A program made the position numbers and the translations under genes. Below, one piece after another: positions 53,659-62,453 of a stretch of 64,000 nt of DNA; the first letter of the stretch is position 1; each line of letters starts with the position of its first letter. Origin of the DNA: an uncultured Lachnospiraceae bacterium (GTDB lineage Bacteria; Bacillota; Clostridia; Lachnospirales; Lachnospiraceae); the NCBI GenBank assembly GCA_910584965.1, contig CAJUDZ010000012.1:1-64000 (forward strand), written 5' to 3'. The notes under the pieces are model-generated. The model was given only the letters and a program-made list of their open reading frames with translations, had not been told where the DNA came from and did not search any database.

Positions 53659-54822
53659 ATGTTCAAATATTTATGTTTAAATCCCATTTCCAAAGTGGGA
53701 ACCGAGAAATTCAGCAAGGAGTACGTGCAGACCGAAAACATTGCCGAGGCTGACGGCATTTTGGTCAGAAGCGCGGCGATGCACGATATGGAGCTGCCTG
53801 AAAACCTGCTTGCCGTTGCGCGGGCGGGCGCTGGCGTCAACAATATTCCGCTTGAAAAATGTGCGGAAAAGGGTATTGTCGTATTCAATACGCCGGGTGC
53901 CAATGCGAACGGCGTTAAAGAACTTGTTATTGCGGGTATGCTGCTCGCTTCCAGGGATGTTGTCGGCGGAATCCGGTGGGTCATCGACAACCGGGACAAA
54001 GAGGATATCGGGAAAGCGGCGGAAAAGGCAAAGAAGAATTTTGCGGGAACGGAAGTGCGGGACAAGAAACTGGGCATCATCGGTCTTGGCGCGATCGGCG
54101 TCAAGGTGGCCAATGTGGCGAAATATCTCGGCATGGAAGTATATGGTTACGACCCTTATGTTTCCGTGGATGCTGCATGGAACTTAAACCGTGACGTCAA
54201 ACATGCGCTGAGCGTGGATGAAATCTATGAAAACTGCGATATCATTACCATTCATGTGCCGCTGATGGATGCGACAAAGGGAATGATCAGCAAAGAAGCC
54301 ATTGCCAAAATGAAGGACGGCGTGATTCTCTTAAATTTTGCGAGAGATCTGCTGGTAGACGAGAAGGCCGTTCTGGAAGGGATCACCGGAGGAAAAATCC
54401 GTAAATATGTAACCGATTTCCCCAATCCGGTAACGGCGGGAAAAGAAGGATGTATCGTGATTCCGCATCTCGGCGCTTCCACGGAAGAATCCGAAGATAA
54501 CTGTGCCAAAATGGCGGTGGAAGAGATGATGGACTATCTGGAAAACGGCAATATCATCAACAGCGTCAACTATCCGAAATGTGACATGGGAATCTGCACA
54601 CAGGCGGGACGCGTTGCGATTTTCCATAAGAATATTGCGAACATGATTACCAAGTTTACAGCATGTTTCGGCGATAACGGCATCAATATTTCGGATATGA
54701 CCAATAAGTCCAAAGGAGAAGTGGCTTACACAATGCTGGATATCGAAGCGCCGGCGTCCGACGAAATGATTCAGACGCTGTCTTCCATTCCGGGCGTATT
54801 CCGCGTGAGAGTGATTAAATAG
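53659..54822 (+). CDS. serA: D-3-phosphoglycerate dehydrogenase
   Basis: 387 residues. NAD motif GLGAIGVKVANVAKYLG, the Arg loop FARDLLVDE, the His-Glu pair region IPHLGASTEESE, and a C-terminal ACT domain (about 315-387) for serine feedback. It starts serine synthesis from 3-phosphoglycerate. It belongs to the short form without the intervening domain. serC is directly upstream; a strong terminator follows. Confidence 0.97.
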   Translation: MFKYLCLNPISKVGTEKFSKEYVQTENIAEADGILVRSAAMHDMELPENLLAVARAGAGVNNIPLEKCAEKGIVVFNTPGANANGVKELVIAGMLLASRDVVGGIRWVIDNRDKEDIGKAAEKAKKNFAGTEVRDKKLGIIGLGAIGVKVANVAKYLGMEVYGYDPYVSVDAAWNLNRDVKHALSVDEIYENCDIITIHVPLMDATKGMISKEAIAKMKDGVILLNFARDLLVDEKAVLEGITGGKIRKYVTDFPNPVTAGKEGCIVIPHLGASTEESEDNCAKMAVEEMMDYLENGNIINSVNYPKCDMGICTQAGRVAIFHKNIANMITKFTACFGDNGINISDMTNKSKGEVAYTMLDIEAPASDEMIQTLSSIPGVFRVRVIK

Positions 54823-54848
54823 AAAATTGTCTCCTTAAAAAGAAAAAG

Positions 54849-54884
54849 CTTCCCTGTCGTTTGAAACGACAGGGAAGTTTTTTT
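54849..54884 (+). terminator. Terminator after serA
   Basis: CTTCCCTGTCGT (54849-54860) pairs perfectly with ACGACAGGGAAG (54866-54877) across a 5-nt loop, followed by seven Ts. A very strong stop for the serCA operon. Confidence 0.92.
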
Positions 54885-54940
54885 CTTTAAAAACTGCAGC
54901 GGTTTTAACCATTTCCCCAATTGCCGTCCGGCAGCTTTTT

Positions 54941-55195
54941 TTAGAACGGATTGCCGTTTTTCAGTTCCGACTGGAACTGTTCTTCTGCCTTGACGGCCAC
55001 TTCACTGGCGAGATCCATATAAAGAATGAAAATGTCTTCAACGGACATTCCTTTTTCTTTCGCGATTTCTTCCATAACCGGTTTCAGCGTTTCCAGCTGA
55101 AAGGAGACCGGTGTTTTCTGCGGGTCAATATCGGCCAGCGTTTTTTCCGCATAAGCATTGATTTTACGGAGAATTTCCATATTTTCCGGCGTCAT
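54941..55195 (-). CDS. Small acidic hypothetical protein
   Basis: 84 residues from the ATG at 55195, preceded by AAAGGA 9 nt upstream on the minus strand. Not recognised. Mostly helical and acidic (ILRKINAYAEKTLADIDPQ; FQLETLKPVMEEIAKEKGMS; DLASEVAVKAEEQFQSELK), no Cys, no membrane segment. Helix lengths suggest a small bundle. It converges on serA and is divergent from the DUF1015 gene. A longer frame from 55219 has no better ribosome binding site. Confidence 0.7.
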   Translation of the reverse strand: MTPENMEILRKINAYAEKTLADIDPQKTPVSFQLETLKPVMEEIAKEKGMSVEDIFILYMDLASEVAVKAEEQFQSELKNGNPF

Positions 55196-55254
55196 AACGA
55201 TCATTCCTTTCTGATGCAAAATAGCAATGTAATATATATTTTAGCATTGAATGC

Positions 55255-55283
55255 TTGTGCTGTACAGGCATTTTTGATAAAAT
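55255..55283 (+). promoter_or_regulatory. Putative sigma-A promoter of the DUF1015 gene
   Basis: TTGTGC (55255-55260), 17-nt spacer, TAAAAT (55278-55283), 36 nt before the start codon. Confidence 0.6.
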
Positions 55284-55318
55284 GAAATGGATAAAAATAC
55301 AGGGAAGCAGGTAAAAGG

Positions 55319-56575
55319 ATGGCTGATATTATTCCATTTAGGGCTTTACGGCCAAGAGAGGATCTGGCTGAAAAGATAGCGGCATTGCCGTATGATGTAT
55401 ACAACAGAAAAGAGGCGCGGGAGAAGACCGCGGGCGACACGCTTTCTTTTCTGCGTGTCGACAGGCCGGAGACGCAGTTCCCGGAAGACTATGATATGTA
55501 TGCGCCGGAAGTTTATGAAAGGGCGCGGGAAATGCTGGAAGAGATGACAAAGCGGGGCGAATTTGTCATGGAAGATGCGCCGGCTTATTATGTTTATGAA
55601 CTCGTTATGAACGGGCGTTCTCAGACGGGAATCTGTGCCTGTGCTTCCGTGGACGATTACGAAAATGAGATTATTAAAAAGCATGAGAATACAAGGGCGG
55701 AGAAGGAAGCCGACAGAATCCGCCATGTGGATATCTGCAATGCGCAGACCGGCCCCATATTTCTGACTTACCGGAGAAGAGGAGACATTCAGGCAGAGGT
55801 GGAGAAGGCCATGAAGAAAGCGCCGCTGTATGATTTTACGGCCGATGACGGCATTGTGCACCGGGTCTGGCGCATTGATGAAGCGGCGTCGGTTGCGGCG
55901 GTCAGAGAAGGATTTGCCAAAGTGGATGCGGTCTATATAGCGGACGGGCATCATAGATGTGCTTCCGCCGTCAGGGTTTCGCAGAAACGCCGGGAAGAAA
56001 ATCCCGGGTTTACGGGACGGGAGGAATTTAATTATTTTCTGTCCGTGATTTTTCCCGATGATCAGCTTATGATTATGGATTATAACAGGGTAATCAAATC
56101 CCTGAACGGGTACACGGAAGAAGAATTTCTGGAAAAAGTGAGCGAAATATTTGAGACGGAGAAGGCCGGTGACACGCCATGCCGTCCCGCGAAAAAAGGC
56201 GAGATGGGAATGTATCTGAAAGATACCTGGTACCGGCTTACGGTCAGAACGGAAATGCTGACAGGAGATCCGGTGAAAGATCTGGATGTATCGGTTTTAC
56301 AGAATGAGCTGTTCACGCCGGTGCTTGGCATTTTGGATCCCAAGAACGACGGGCGCATTGATTTTGTCGGAGGAATCCGAGGACTTCATGAGCTGGAACA
56401 AAGAGTGAAGACAGACTGCAAGGCGGCTTTTGCCATGTATCCGACGGACATCCATGAACTGTTTGCCGTTTCCGATGCCGGAAAGCTGATGCCGCCGAAA
56501 TCCACGTGGTTTGAGCCGAAACTGCGAAGCGGCATTTTCATTCATTCGCTCGATGAGCGTCAGGACGGGCGCTGA
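55319..56575 (+). CDS. DUF1015 family protein
   Basis: 418 residues. IIPFRALRP at the start, AALPYDVYNRKEA, and the ADGHHRCASAVR segment are family marks. The family is widespread in clostridia and frequently lies beside serC-serA, which suggests a link to serine metabolism, but the reaction is unknown. Intact, of usual length. Confidence 0.9.
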   Translation: MADIIPFRALRPREDLAEKIAALPYDVYNRKEAREKTAGDTLSFLRVDRPETQFPEDYDMYAPEVYERAREMLEEMTKRGEFVMEDAPAYYVYELVMNGRSQTGICACASVDDYENEIIKKHENTRAEKEADRIRHVDICNAQTGPIFLTYRRRGDIQAEVEKAMKKAPLYDFTADDGIVHRVWRIDEAASVAAVREGFAKVDAVYIADGHHRCASAVRVSQKRREENPGFTGREEFNYFLSVIFPDDQLMIMDYNRVIKSLNGYTEEEFLEKVSEIFETEKAGDTPCRPAKKGEMGMYLKDTWYRLTVRTEMLTGDPVKDLDVSVLQNELFTPVLGILDPKNDGRIDFVGGIRGLHELEQRVKTDCKAAFAMYPTDIHELFAVSDAGKLMPPKSTWFEPKLRSGIFIHSLDERQDGR

Positions 56576-56693
56576 GTCTCGCGGCGGGGACGGCCTGCGG
56601 CGTATCTTCATGATTTGAAATGATATAAGGAATATAAGGGGTATAAGGCGGTATTATCGAGGTCAGAGGAAAGCAGAAAGGAGCTTCAAATCG

Positions 56694-59189
56694 ATGAACA
56701 AAAAACTGTACAAATTAATGAACTGGGCTGAGATCGAGGGCATTATCTATTCGGAGTCGGATGAACCGCATAAAGTGCTCGGAGCACATGTATCAGGCGG
56801 CAATATTGTGATTCAGGCTTTTTTCCCGGAGGCGGAAAAGGTGCGTATCCAGCCGGAAACAGGGGATAAGAGCTATCAGATGGAATGCGTTGATGAATCG
56901 GGCTATTTTGCGGCGATGATTCCGGGAAAAATGCTTTTTCCCTATGAATATATCGTGGAATATAAAGACGGCTCTTTGAAAAAGGTGAAAGACGCCTATA
57001 ATTTTAAACCGCAGATTACAAAAGAGGACACGGAAAAGTTTAACGCCGGCATTCATTATACGGTTTATGAGAAGTTGGGAGCGCATCCGATGAAAATTGA
57101 CGGTACGGAGGGCGTTTATTTTGCCGTCTGGGCGCCGAATGCGGTGCGCGTCAGCACGGTCGGGGATTTTAACGGCTGGGACGGCAGAGTGCATCAGATG
57201 AGAAGGCTCTGGGATTCCGGTATTTTTGAAATTTTTATTCCCGGGGTGCGGGAGGGAGAATGCTATAAATTTGAATTGAAGGCGAAAGGCGGCATGACTT
57301 ATCTGAAAGCCGATCCGTATGCATTCGGACAGCAGCTCCGGCCGGAAACGGCTTCCGTTGTCAGATCGCTTGACGGTTTTGAGTGGGAAGACGGCAAATG
57401 GATGAAGAACCGTAAGAAGGAACACGGTGCAGACTCTCCGATCAGCATCTATGAACTTTATCTCGGCTCTTTTGCGAGAAAAGAAGGAGAAAATCCTTAT
57501 CTGAATTACCGGGAGCTGGCACCCGGAATCATCGATTATGTGAAAAAAATGAATTATACCCATGTGGAGCTGATGCCGGTAATGGAGCATCCTTTTGACG
57601 GTTCCTGGGGGTATCAGGTCATCGGTTATTATGCGCCGACGGCCCGCTATGGTACGGCGGATGATTTCATGTATTTCATGAATGAGCTGCATAAAGCCGG
57701 CATTGGTGTCATATTAGACTGGGTTCCGGCCCATTTTCCGAGGGATACGCACGGATTGTCCAACTTTGACGGGACATGCCTCTATGAGCATGCGGATCCG
57801 CGTCAGGGAAGCCATCCGCACTGGGGGACGCTCATTTATAACTACGGCCGCCCGGAGGTTCGAAATTATCTGATCGCCAATGCTCTCTACTGGATAGAAC
57901 AGTATCATGCGGACGGTATCCGCATGGATGCCGTGGCTTCCATGCTTTATCTGGATTACGGCAAGAACAGCGGCGAATGGGTTGCCAATATGTATGGCGG
58001 CAACGAAAATCTGGAAGCGGTGGAATTTTTGAAACATTTAAATTCCATTGTGAAAAAAAGAGACGAAGGCGTGCTGCTGATCGCCGAGGAATCGACCGCA
58101 TGGCCGAAGGTTACGGGAGATGTAAGGGACGACGGTCTGGGATTCGACTTAAAGTGGAATATGGGCTTTATGAACGATTATTTGAGCTATATTAAGACGG
58201 ATCCTTATTTCCGGTCAGGCTGCCATAATAATCTGACATTCAGCATGATTTATGCGTACAGTGAGAAATTCATTCTTGTCTTTTCCCATGACGAAGTCGT
58301 ACACGGAAAAGCGACAATGCTTGGAAAGATGCCGGGAGAACGGAAAGAACAGTTCGCGAATCTGCGTCTGACCTATGCGTATCTGATGACTCATCCCGGC
58401 AAAAAACTGCTTTTCATGGGACAGGACATCGGGGAGTATGACGAATGGAACGAAGACCGCGCGGTACAGTGGGAATTGCTGGAAAAAGACGATCATCAGA
58501 AACTGAACAGACTGATTTCCGATCTGAATAAGATGTATACGACAATGCCGGCTATGTATCAGAAAGATGATTCCTGGGAAGGCTTCGAGTGGATTAACTG
58601 CATTACGCCGCAGTCCTGCATGCTTTCCTATCTGCGTAAAGCGGAAAAGACGGAAGACACGCTGGTGGTTGTTGCAAATTTCGCCAATGCGAAACAGGAA
58701 TTTACGATCGGGGTTCCCTATGAGGGAAAATACAGGGAAATTTTGAATACGGATGCGAGAACTTACGGCGGAAGCGGTTGTGTCAATGAAAAAGAGATAA
58801 AAACGCTGGAACAGGAGTGGGATGGCAAGCCCTATGCGATTGAAATGATCAGCGCGCCTCTTTCCATCAGCATTTTCGCCTTTACCCCGTATACGCCGGA
58901 AGAAAAGGCGGAGATAGAAGCGGCCAAAGCGGAAGCGCTGCGGAAAGCGAAGGAAGAAAAAGAGAGACGGGAAGCGGAAGAAGCGGCCAAAATAACCGCA
59001 ATGGAAGCAGAGAAAGCGAAAGAGGCGGCCAAAAGGGCATCGAAAGAAGCGCGGGAAAAAGCGAAGGCGGCCAACGAAGCGGCAGAACGCCTGAAAAAGA
59101 TTCTCGCGAAAGAAAAAGACAATGTGAAAGAATCGGCCAAAGAGACACCCGTCAGGAAAAGCAGAACAAAACAGGGCGAAAAGAAGTAA
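56694..59189 (+). CDS. glgB: 1,4-alpha-glucan branching enzyme with long charged C-terminal tail
   Basis: 831 residues. Residues about 20-110 and 115-220 are CBM48-type modules, then the GH13 barrel with nucleophile D412 (DGIRMDAVASM), acid/base E465 (LLIAEESTAWP) and the SHDEVVHGK motif, then a C-terminal beta domain ending near 733. Residues about 735-831 form an added, almost purely Ala/Glu/Lys coiled coil with a basic end, absent from normal GlgB (about 630-730 residues). GlgB makes the alpha-1,6 branches of glycogen. No other glycogen gene is adjacent. Three TATAAGG repeats (56623-56648) lie upstream; ribosome binding site AAAGGAG. Confidence 0.95.
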   Translation: MNKKLYKLMNWAEIEGIIYSESDEPHKVLGAHVSGGNIVIQAFFPEAEKVRIQPETGDKSYQMECVDESGYFAAMIPGKMLFPYEYIVEYKDGSLKKVKDAYNFKPQITKEDTEKFNAGIHYTVYEKLGAHPMKIDGTEGVYFAVWAPNAVRVSTVGDFNGWDGRVHQMRRLWDSGIFEIFIPGVREGECYKFELKAKGGMTYLKADPYAFGQQLRPETASVVRSLDGFEWEDGKWMKNRKKEHGADSPISIYELYLGSFARKEGENPYLNYRELAPGIIDYVKKMNYTHVELMPVMEHPFDGSWGYQVIGYYAPTARYGTADDFMYFMNELHKAGIGVILDWVPAHFPRDTHGLSNFDGTCLYEHADPRQGSHPHWGTLIYNYGRPEVRNYLIANALYWIEQYHADGIRMDAVASMLYLDYGKNSGEWVANMYGGNENLEAVEFLKHLNSIVKKRDEGVLLIAEESTAWPKVTGDVRDDGLGFDLKWNMGFMNDYLSYIKTDPYFRSGCHNNLTFSMIYAYSEKFILVFSHDEVVHGKATMLGKMPGERKEQFANLRLTYAYLMTHPGKKLLFMGQDIGEYDEWNEDRAVQWELLEKDDHQKLNRLISDLNKMYTTMPAMYQKDDSWEGFEWINCITPQSCMLSYLRKAEKTEDTLVVVANFANAKQEFTIGVPYEGKYREILNTDARTYGGSGCVNEKEIKTLEQEWDGKPYAIEMISAPLSISIFAFTPYTPEEKAEIEAAKAEALRKAKEEKERREAEEAAKITAMEAEKAKEAAKRASKEAREKAKAANEAAERLKKILAKEKDNVKESAKETPVRKSRTKQGEKK

Positions 59190-59222
59190 ACCGGAAAACG
59201 GGCAATAAAAAGGAGGAACGGG

Positions 59223-60083
59223 ATGACGGAATTTGAAACCATAACAGGCGAAACGGTGGACGTGGGGCTGATACAGTCCTTTATACAGGAGCTGCCTGAA
59301 AAGGCGCTGCGGTTCGGCGTCCGGGTACTGCTTGCGCTGCTTGTTTTTGTGATAGGCGCACAACTGATCAAGCTGGTCTGCAAGATTTTAAAAAAGTCCA
59401 TGCAGCGCGGGAATGCCGACGTGGGCGTCATTCAGTTCCTCAGCTCCTTTGTCAGGATTTCGCTTTATGTATTGCTGGTATTTTTTATCGCTTCGGGATT
59501 CGGGCTGGATGCGGCAAGCGTGGTAGCGCTGCTCGGTTCCGCTGGTGTGGCGATCGGCCTCGCGGTACAGGGAAGTCTGTCCAATTTTGCGGGGGGCGTG
59601 CTGATCCTGTTATTGAAACCTTTTAAAGTGGGAGACTATATCGTTGCCGGGAACGGAAATGAAGGAACCGTCATGGAAATCCAGATTTTCTATACAAAAC
59701 TCACGACCGCCGATAATCGGCTGGTTGTGATTCCGAACGGCGATTTGTCTAATTCCAGCATGATCAATGCCAGCGCCATGCCGACCCGCCGTATCGACAT
59801 TTCGGCAGGCATTTCCTATGACGCGGATATCCGCAGGGCGCGGGAAGTCCTTCTGGAACTGCTGGAGAAAGACGAGAAGGTTTTGCAGAACATGGATAAA
59901 AAGGTGTTTGTCGATTCTCTCGGGGACAGCGCGGTTATGCTCGGCGTGCGCTGTCATGTTGCCGCGGAGGATTTCTGGGAGACCAAATGGCGGCTTACGG
60001 AAAACATCAAATATGCGCTGGACGGGGCGGAAATTTCGATTCCTTACAATCAGCTGGATGTGCATTTGAAAGGCCAGGCATAG
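59223..60083 (+). CDS. mscS: Small-conductance mechanosensitive channel (MscS family)
   Basis: 286 residues. Three membrane helices (about 33-55, 75-97, 100-128), the last carrying the Gly/Ala-rich pore GSAGVAIGLAVQGSLSNFAGG, followed by the MscS beta domain (LLKPFKVGDYIVAGNGNEGT, TADNRLVVIPNGDLSNS) and the C-terminal alpha-beta part. It releases solutes during hypo-osmotic shock. Follows glgB by 33 nt, ribosome binding site AGGAGG. Confidence 0.95.
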   Translation: MTEFETITGETVDVGLIQSFIQELPEKALRFGVRVLLALLVFVIGAQLIKLVCKILKKSMQRGNADVGVIQFLSSFVRISLYVLLVFFIASGFGLDAASVVALLGSAGVAIGLAVQGSLSNFAGGVLILLLKPFKVGDYIVAGNGNEGTVMEIQIFYTKLTTADNRLVVIPNGDLSNSSMINASAMPTRRIDISAGISYDADIRRAREVLLELLEKDEKVLQNMDKKVFVDSLGDSAVMLGVRCHVAAEDFWETKWRLTENIKYALDGAEISIPYNQLDVHLKGQA

Positions 60084-60154
60084 GCAGGCAGACGGAAAGA
60101 TGCGGAGCACATGAGAAAAAAATAAAAAATTTCAGGAAAAAAAGAAATTACTGC

Positions 60155-60183
60155 TTGCCAAAAAGGAGATTACCCGTTATAAT
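60155..60183 (+). promoter_or_regulatory. Promoter of tRNA-Thr
   Basis: TTGCCA (60155-60160), 17-nt spacer, TATAAT (60178-60183), 21 nt before the tRNA 5' end. Confidence 0.88.
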
Positions 60184-60204
60184 AATTTTTGTGCTCAGGC
60201 ATAA

Positions 60205-60277
60205 GCTGGAATAGCGCAGTCGGTAGCGCAACTGATTCGTAATCAGTAGGTCGAGGGTTCGAGTCCCTTTTCCAGCT
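60205..60277 (+). tRNA. tRNA-Thr (anticodon CGT)
   Basis: 73-nt cloverleaf: acceptor GCTGGAA / TTCCAGC, D arm with AGCGCAGTCGGTAGCGC, anticodon stem ACTGA / TCAGT with loop TTCGTAA (anticodon CGT, reads ACG), T loop GGTTCGAGTCC. CCA is not encoded. It has its own promoter and a strong terminator, so it is a single-gene unit. Confidence 0.97.
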
Positions 60278-60308
60278 TTCAGCAAGTCCATGTTAAAGAG
60301 TCCGAACG

Positions 60309-60359
60309 AAAATGCTTTGTAAAGTATATTGCCAATTATATACTTTACAAAGCATTTTT
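60309..60359 (+). terminator. Terminator of tRNA-Thr
   Basis: A 21-bp perfect stem (60309-60329 with 60338-60358; starts AAAATGCTTTGTAAAG) and an 8-nt loop TGCCAATT, ending in five Ts. The symmetry (A-run before, T-run after) makes it work in both directions. The rest of the gap to rplS holds only the promoter at 60436-60464. Confidence 0.9.
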
Positions 60360-60435
60360 GTTAAGTGTTTGATACTAAGAAGCCGATAAAGAAAACCGCA
60401 AAGGCATCGCGAAGGAGCTGTCCGCAAAATTTTCC

Positions 60436-60464
60436 TTGCTTTTTTCCGCTTAATATGATAAATT
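60436..60464 (+). promoter_or_regulatory. Putative promoter of rplS
   Basis: TTGCTT (60436-60441), 17-nt spacer, TAAATT (60459-60464), about 70 nt before rplS. The 5' leader could hold an L19 autoregulatory hairpin (GATG ... CATC pairing around 60482-60515), but this is not certain. Confidence 0.5.
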
Positions 60465-60537
60465 ATTACTGTTGCGAATAAGATGGTCCTCTGTTACAGA
60501 ATGTATTAAGAACATCCAGATGATTTAGGAGGGAAAT

Positions 60538-60885
60538 ATGAACGAGATTATTAAAGAAATTGAAGCGGCTCAGGTCAAAGAGAAAGTTGATGCGTTTAAC
60601 GTAGGCGATACCGTTAAGGTCTATGGTAAGATCAAGGAAGGTAACCGCGAAAGAATCCAGATTTTTGAAGGAACCGTATTAAAGAGACAGGGCGGAAGCA
60701 ACAGAGAAACATTTACCGTAAGAAAATTATCCAACGGTGTAGGCGTTGAGAAAACGTGGCCGCTTCATTCTCCGAATGTTGAGAAGATCGAAGTGGTAAG
60801 AAGAGGTAAGGTAAGACGGGCGAAACTGAATTATCTGAGAGAACGTGTTGGAAAGAAAGCGAAAGTAAAAGAACTGGTAAAATAA
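60538..60885 (+). CDS. rplS: Ribosomal protein L19
   Basis: 115 residues. FNVGDTVKVYGKIKEGNRERIQ, FEGTVLKRQGG and GVGVEKTWPLHSPNVEKIEV are family signatures. It lies at the 30S-50S interface. In most Firmicutes it directly follows trmD; here trmD is 27 kb upstream. Ribosome binding site TAGGAGGG. Followed by lepB-rbgA-lepB-rnhB as usual. Confidence 0.97.
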   Translation: MNEIIKEIEAAQVKEKVDAFNVGDTVKVYGKIKEGNRERIQIFEGTVLKRQGGSNRETFTVRKLSNGVGVEKTWPLHSPNVEKIEVVRRGKVRRAKLNYLRERVGKKAKVKELVK

Positions 60886-60985
60886 GTATGAATCCGGACA
60901 GTTACCTTGAAGCAATTTAGGGTAACTGTTTTTGTACGTGCGCATTACGGTGCGTATTCACGCAGAGAAAGGCATGTGAGTCAGA

Positions 60986-61570
60986 TTGGCGAGAAGAAAA
61001 GGGCTGCATTTTTATCAGAAGGAAAAGAAAATAAATTCTTCTCTGTTAAAGGACATATTTGAAATGATGATCGGAACCTTTGTTGCGGTTTTTCTGGCGG
61101 TGGCGCTGACCTGGTTTGTCGGTATGAGAACGAGTGTGATCGGGGATTCCATGGAACCGGCGCTGAGCAGCGGCCAGGAAATTCTGATTAACCGGTTCCA
61201 GTATAAATTATCCTCGCCCAAGAGGGGAGATGTCGTCGTGTTTCTTCCGAACGGCAATCAGAATACGCATTTCTATGTGAAAAGAATCATTGCGCTGCCC
61301 GGTGAGACGATACAGATTGTGAATGGAAAGGTCTATATCAACGGAGAATTGTCGGAGGAAGACGAGCGGTTTGATAAAATAATCGATCCCGGAATTGCCG
61401 GAAATGAAATAACGCTTGGAGGAAACGAATATTTTGTTCTCGGAGACAACCGAAACAGCAGCGAAGACAGCCGGTCAGGCAACATCGGGCCGATTGCAAA
61501 AAGCACTATTATCGGAAAAGCCTGGTTCCATTTAAAAGACGGGGAGGGCAAAATCGGTTTTATCGAATAA
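60986..61570 (+). CDS. lepB: Signal peptidase I (first of two)
   Basis: 194 residues from a TTG at 60986. Cytosolic N-terminal extension, one membrane helix (about 28-47), catalytic S55 in GDSMEPAL and lysine K99 in HFYVKRIIALPGE, then GDNRNSSEDSR. It removes signal peptides from exported proteins at the outer face of the membrane. The start is uncertain; an ATG at 61061 would lose the cytosolic part. A second signal peptidase (62454) flanks rbgA on the other side. Confidence 0.93.
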   Translation: MARRKGLHFYQKEKKINSSLLKDIFEMMIGTFVAVFLAVALTWFVGMRTSVIGDSMEPALSSGQEILINRFQYKLSSPKRGDVVVFLPNGNQNTHFYVKRIIALPGETIQIVNGKVYINGELSEEDERFDKIIDPGIAGNEITLGGNEYFVLGDNRNSSEDSRSGNIGPIAKSTIIGKAWFHLKDGEGKIGFIE

Positions 61571-61599
61571 CAGCGTCAGAAGAAAGGTATGGTATTAGG

Positions 61600-62445
61600 T
61601 TGAACTATCAATGGTATCCCGGTCATATGACAAAGGCAAAGCGCATGATGCAGGAAAATATCGGGCTGATCGATCTGGTGATCGAACTGGTGGATGCGAG
61701 AATCCCTTTGAGCAGCCGCAATCCCGACATCGATGAGCTTGGGAAGAACAAAGCAAGGCTGATTTTGTTAAACAAGGCTGATCTTGCGGACGAAACATGC
61801 AATAAAGAATGGATTGCCTATTTTAAGAAAAAGGGTTTTCATGTGCTGGAGATCAACGCGAGAACCGGAAGCGGAATCAAAGGCGTCCAGGGAGCGGTCA
61901 GGGAAGCCTGCCGCGAGAAAATTGAGAGAGACCGGAAAAAAGGGATTGTAAACAGGCCGGTGCGTGCGATCGTGGTCGGCATTCCCAATGTGGGAAAATC
62001 CACTTTCATCAATTCCATCGCCGGGAAGGCGTGCGCGAAAACCGGAAATAAACCGGGCGTTACGAAAGGAAAACAATGGATTCGGCTGAACAAAGAACTG
62101 GAACTGTTAGATACGCCGGGCATTCTCTGGCCCAGGTTTGACAGTCAGGAAGTGGGACGGAATCTTGCCTTTATCGGCTCCATGAATGATGAAATTCTGC
62201 AGATGACAGAACTTGCAATGGACTTAATCGCCTGTTTGATGGTACACTATAAAGAAGAGCTTACGGCACGTTACCGGCTGTCGGAGGATGCGGCGGCGCC
62301 GCTTCAGATTTACGAGCAAATCTGTGAGAGCAGAAAGTGCTATAAAAAAGGCGGGGAAATTGATTATGAGAAAGGCGCTCTGCTTTTGCTGGATGATTTC
62401 AGAAGCGGAAGAATAGGAAGAATCTCGCTGGAAAGGCATGGTTAA
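61600..62445 (+). CDS. rbgA: Ribosome biogenesis GTPase RbgA (YlqF)
   Basis: 281 residues. Circularly permuted GTPase: NKADL (G4) comes before GIPNVGKSTFINS (G1), and the switch region DTPGILWPRF lies last. QWYPGHMTKAKR at the start is typical. It drives late assembly of the 50S subunit. Start TTG 61600. Confidence 0.96.
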   Translation: MNYQWYPGHMTKAKRMMQENIGLIDLVIELVDARIPLSSRNPDIDELGKNKARLILLNKADLADETCNKEWIAYFKKKGFHVLEINARTGSGIKGVQGAVREACREKIERDRKKGIVNRPVRAIVVGIPNVGKSTFINSIAGKACAKTGNKPGVTKGKQWIRLNKELELLDTPGILWPRFDSQEVGRNLAFIGSMNDEILQMTELAMDLIACLMVHYKEELTARYRLSEDAAAPLQIYEQICESRKCYKKGGEIDYEKGALLLLDDFRSGRIGRISLERHG

Positions 62446-62453
62446 TAGATGTG

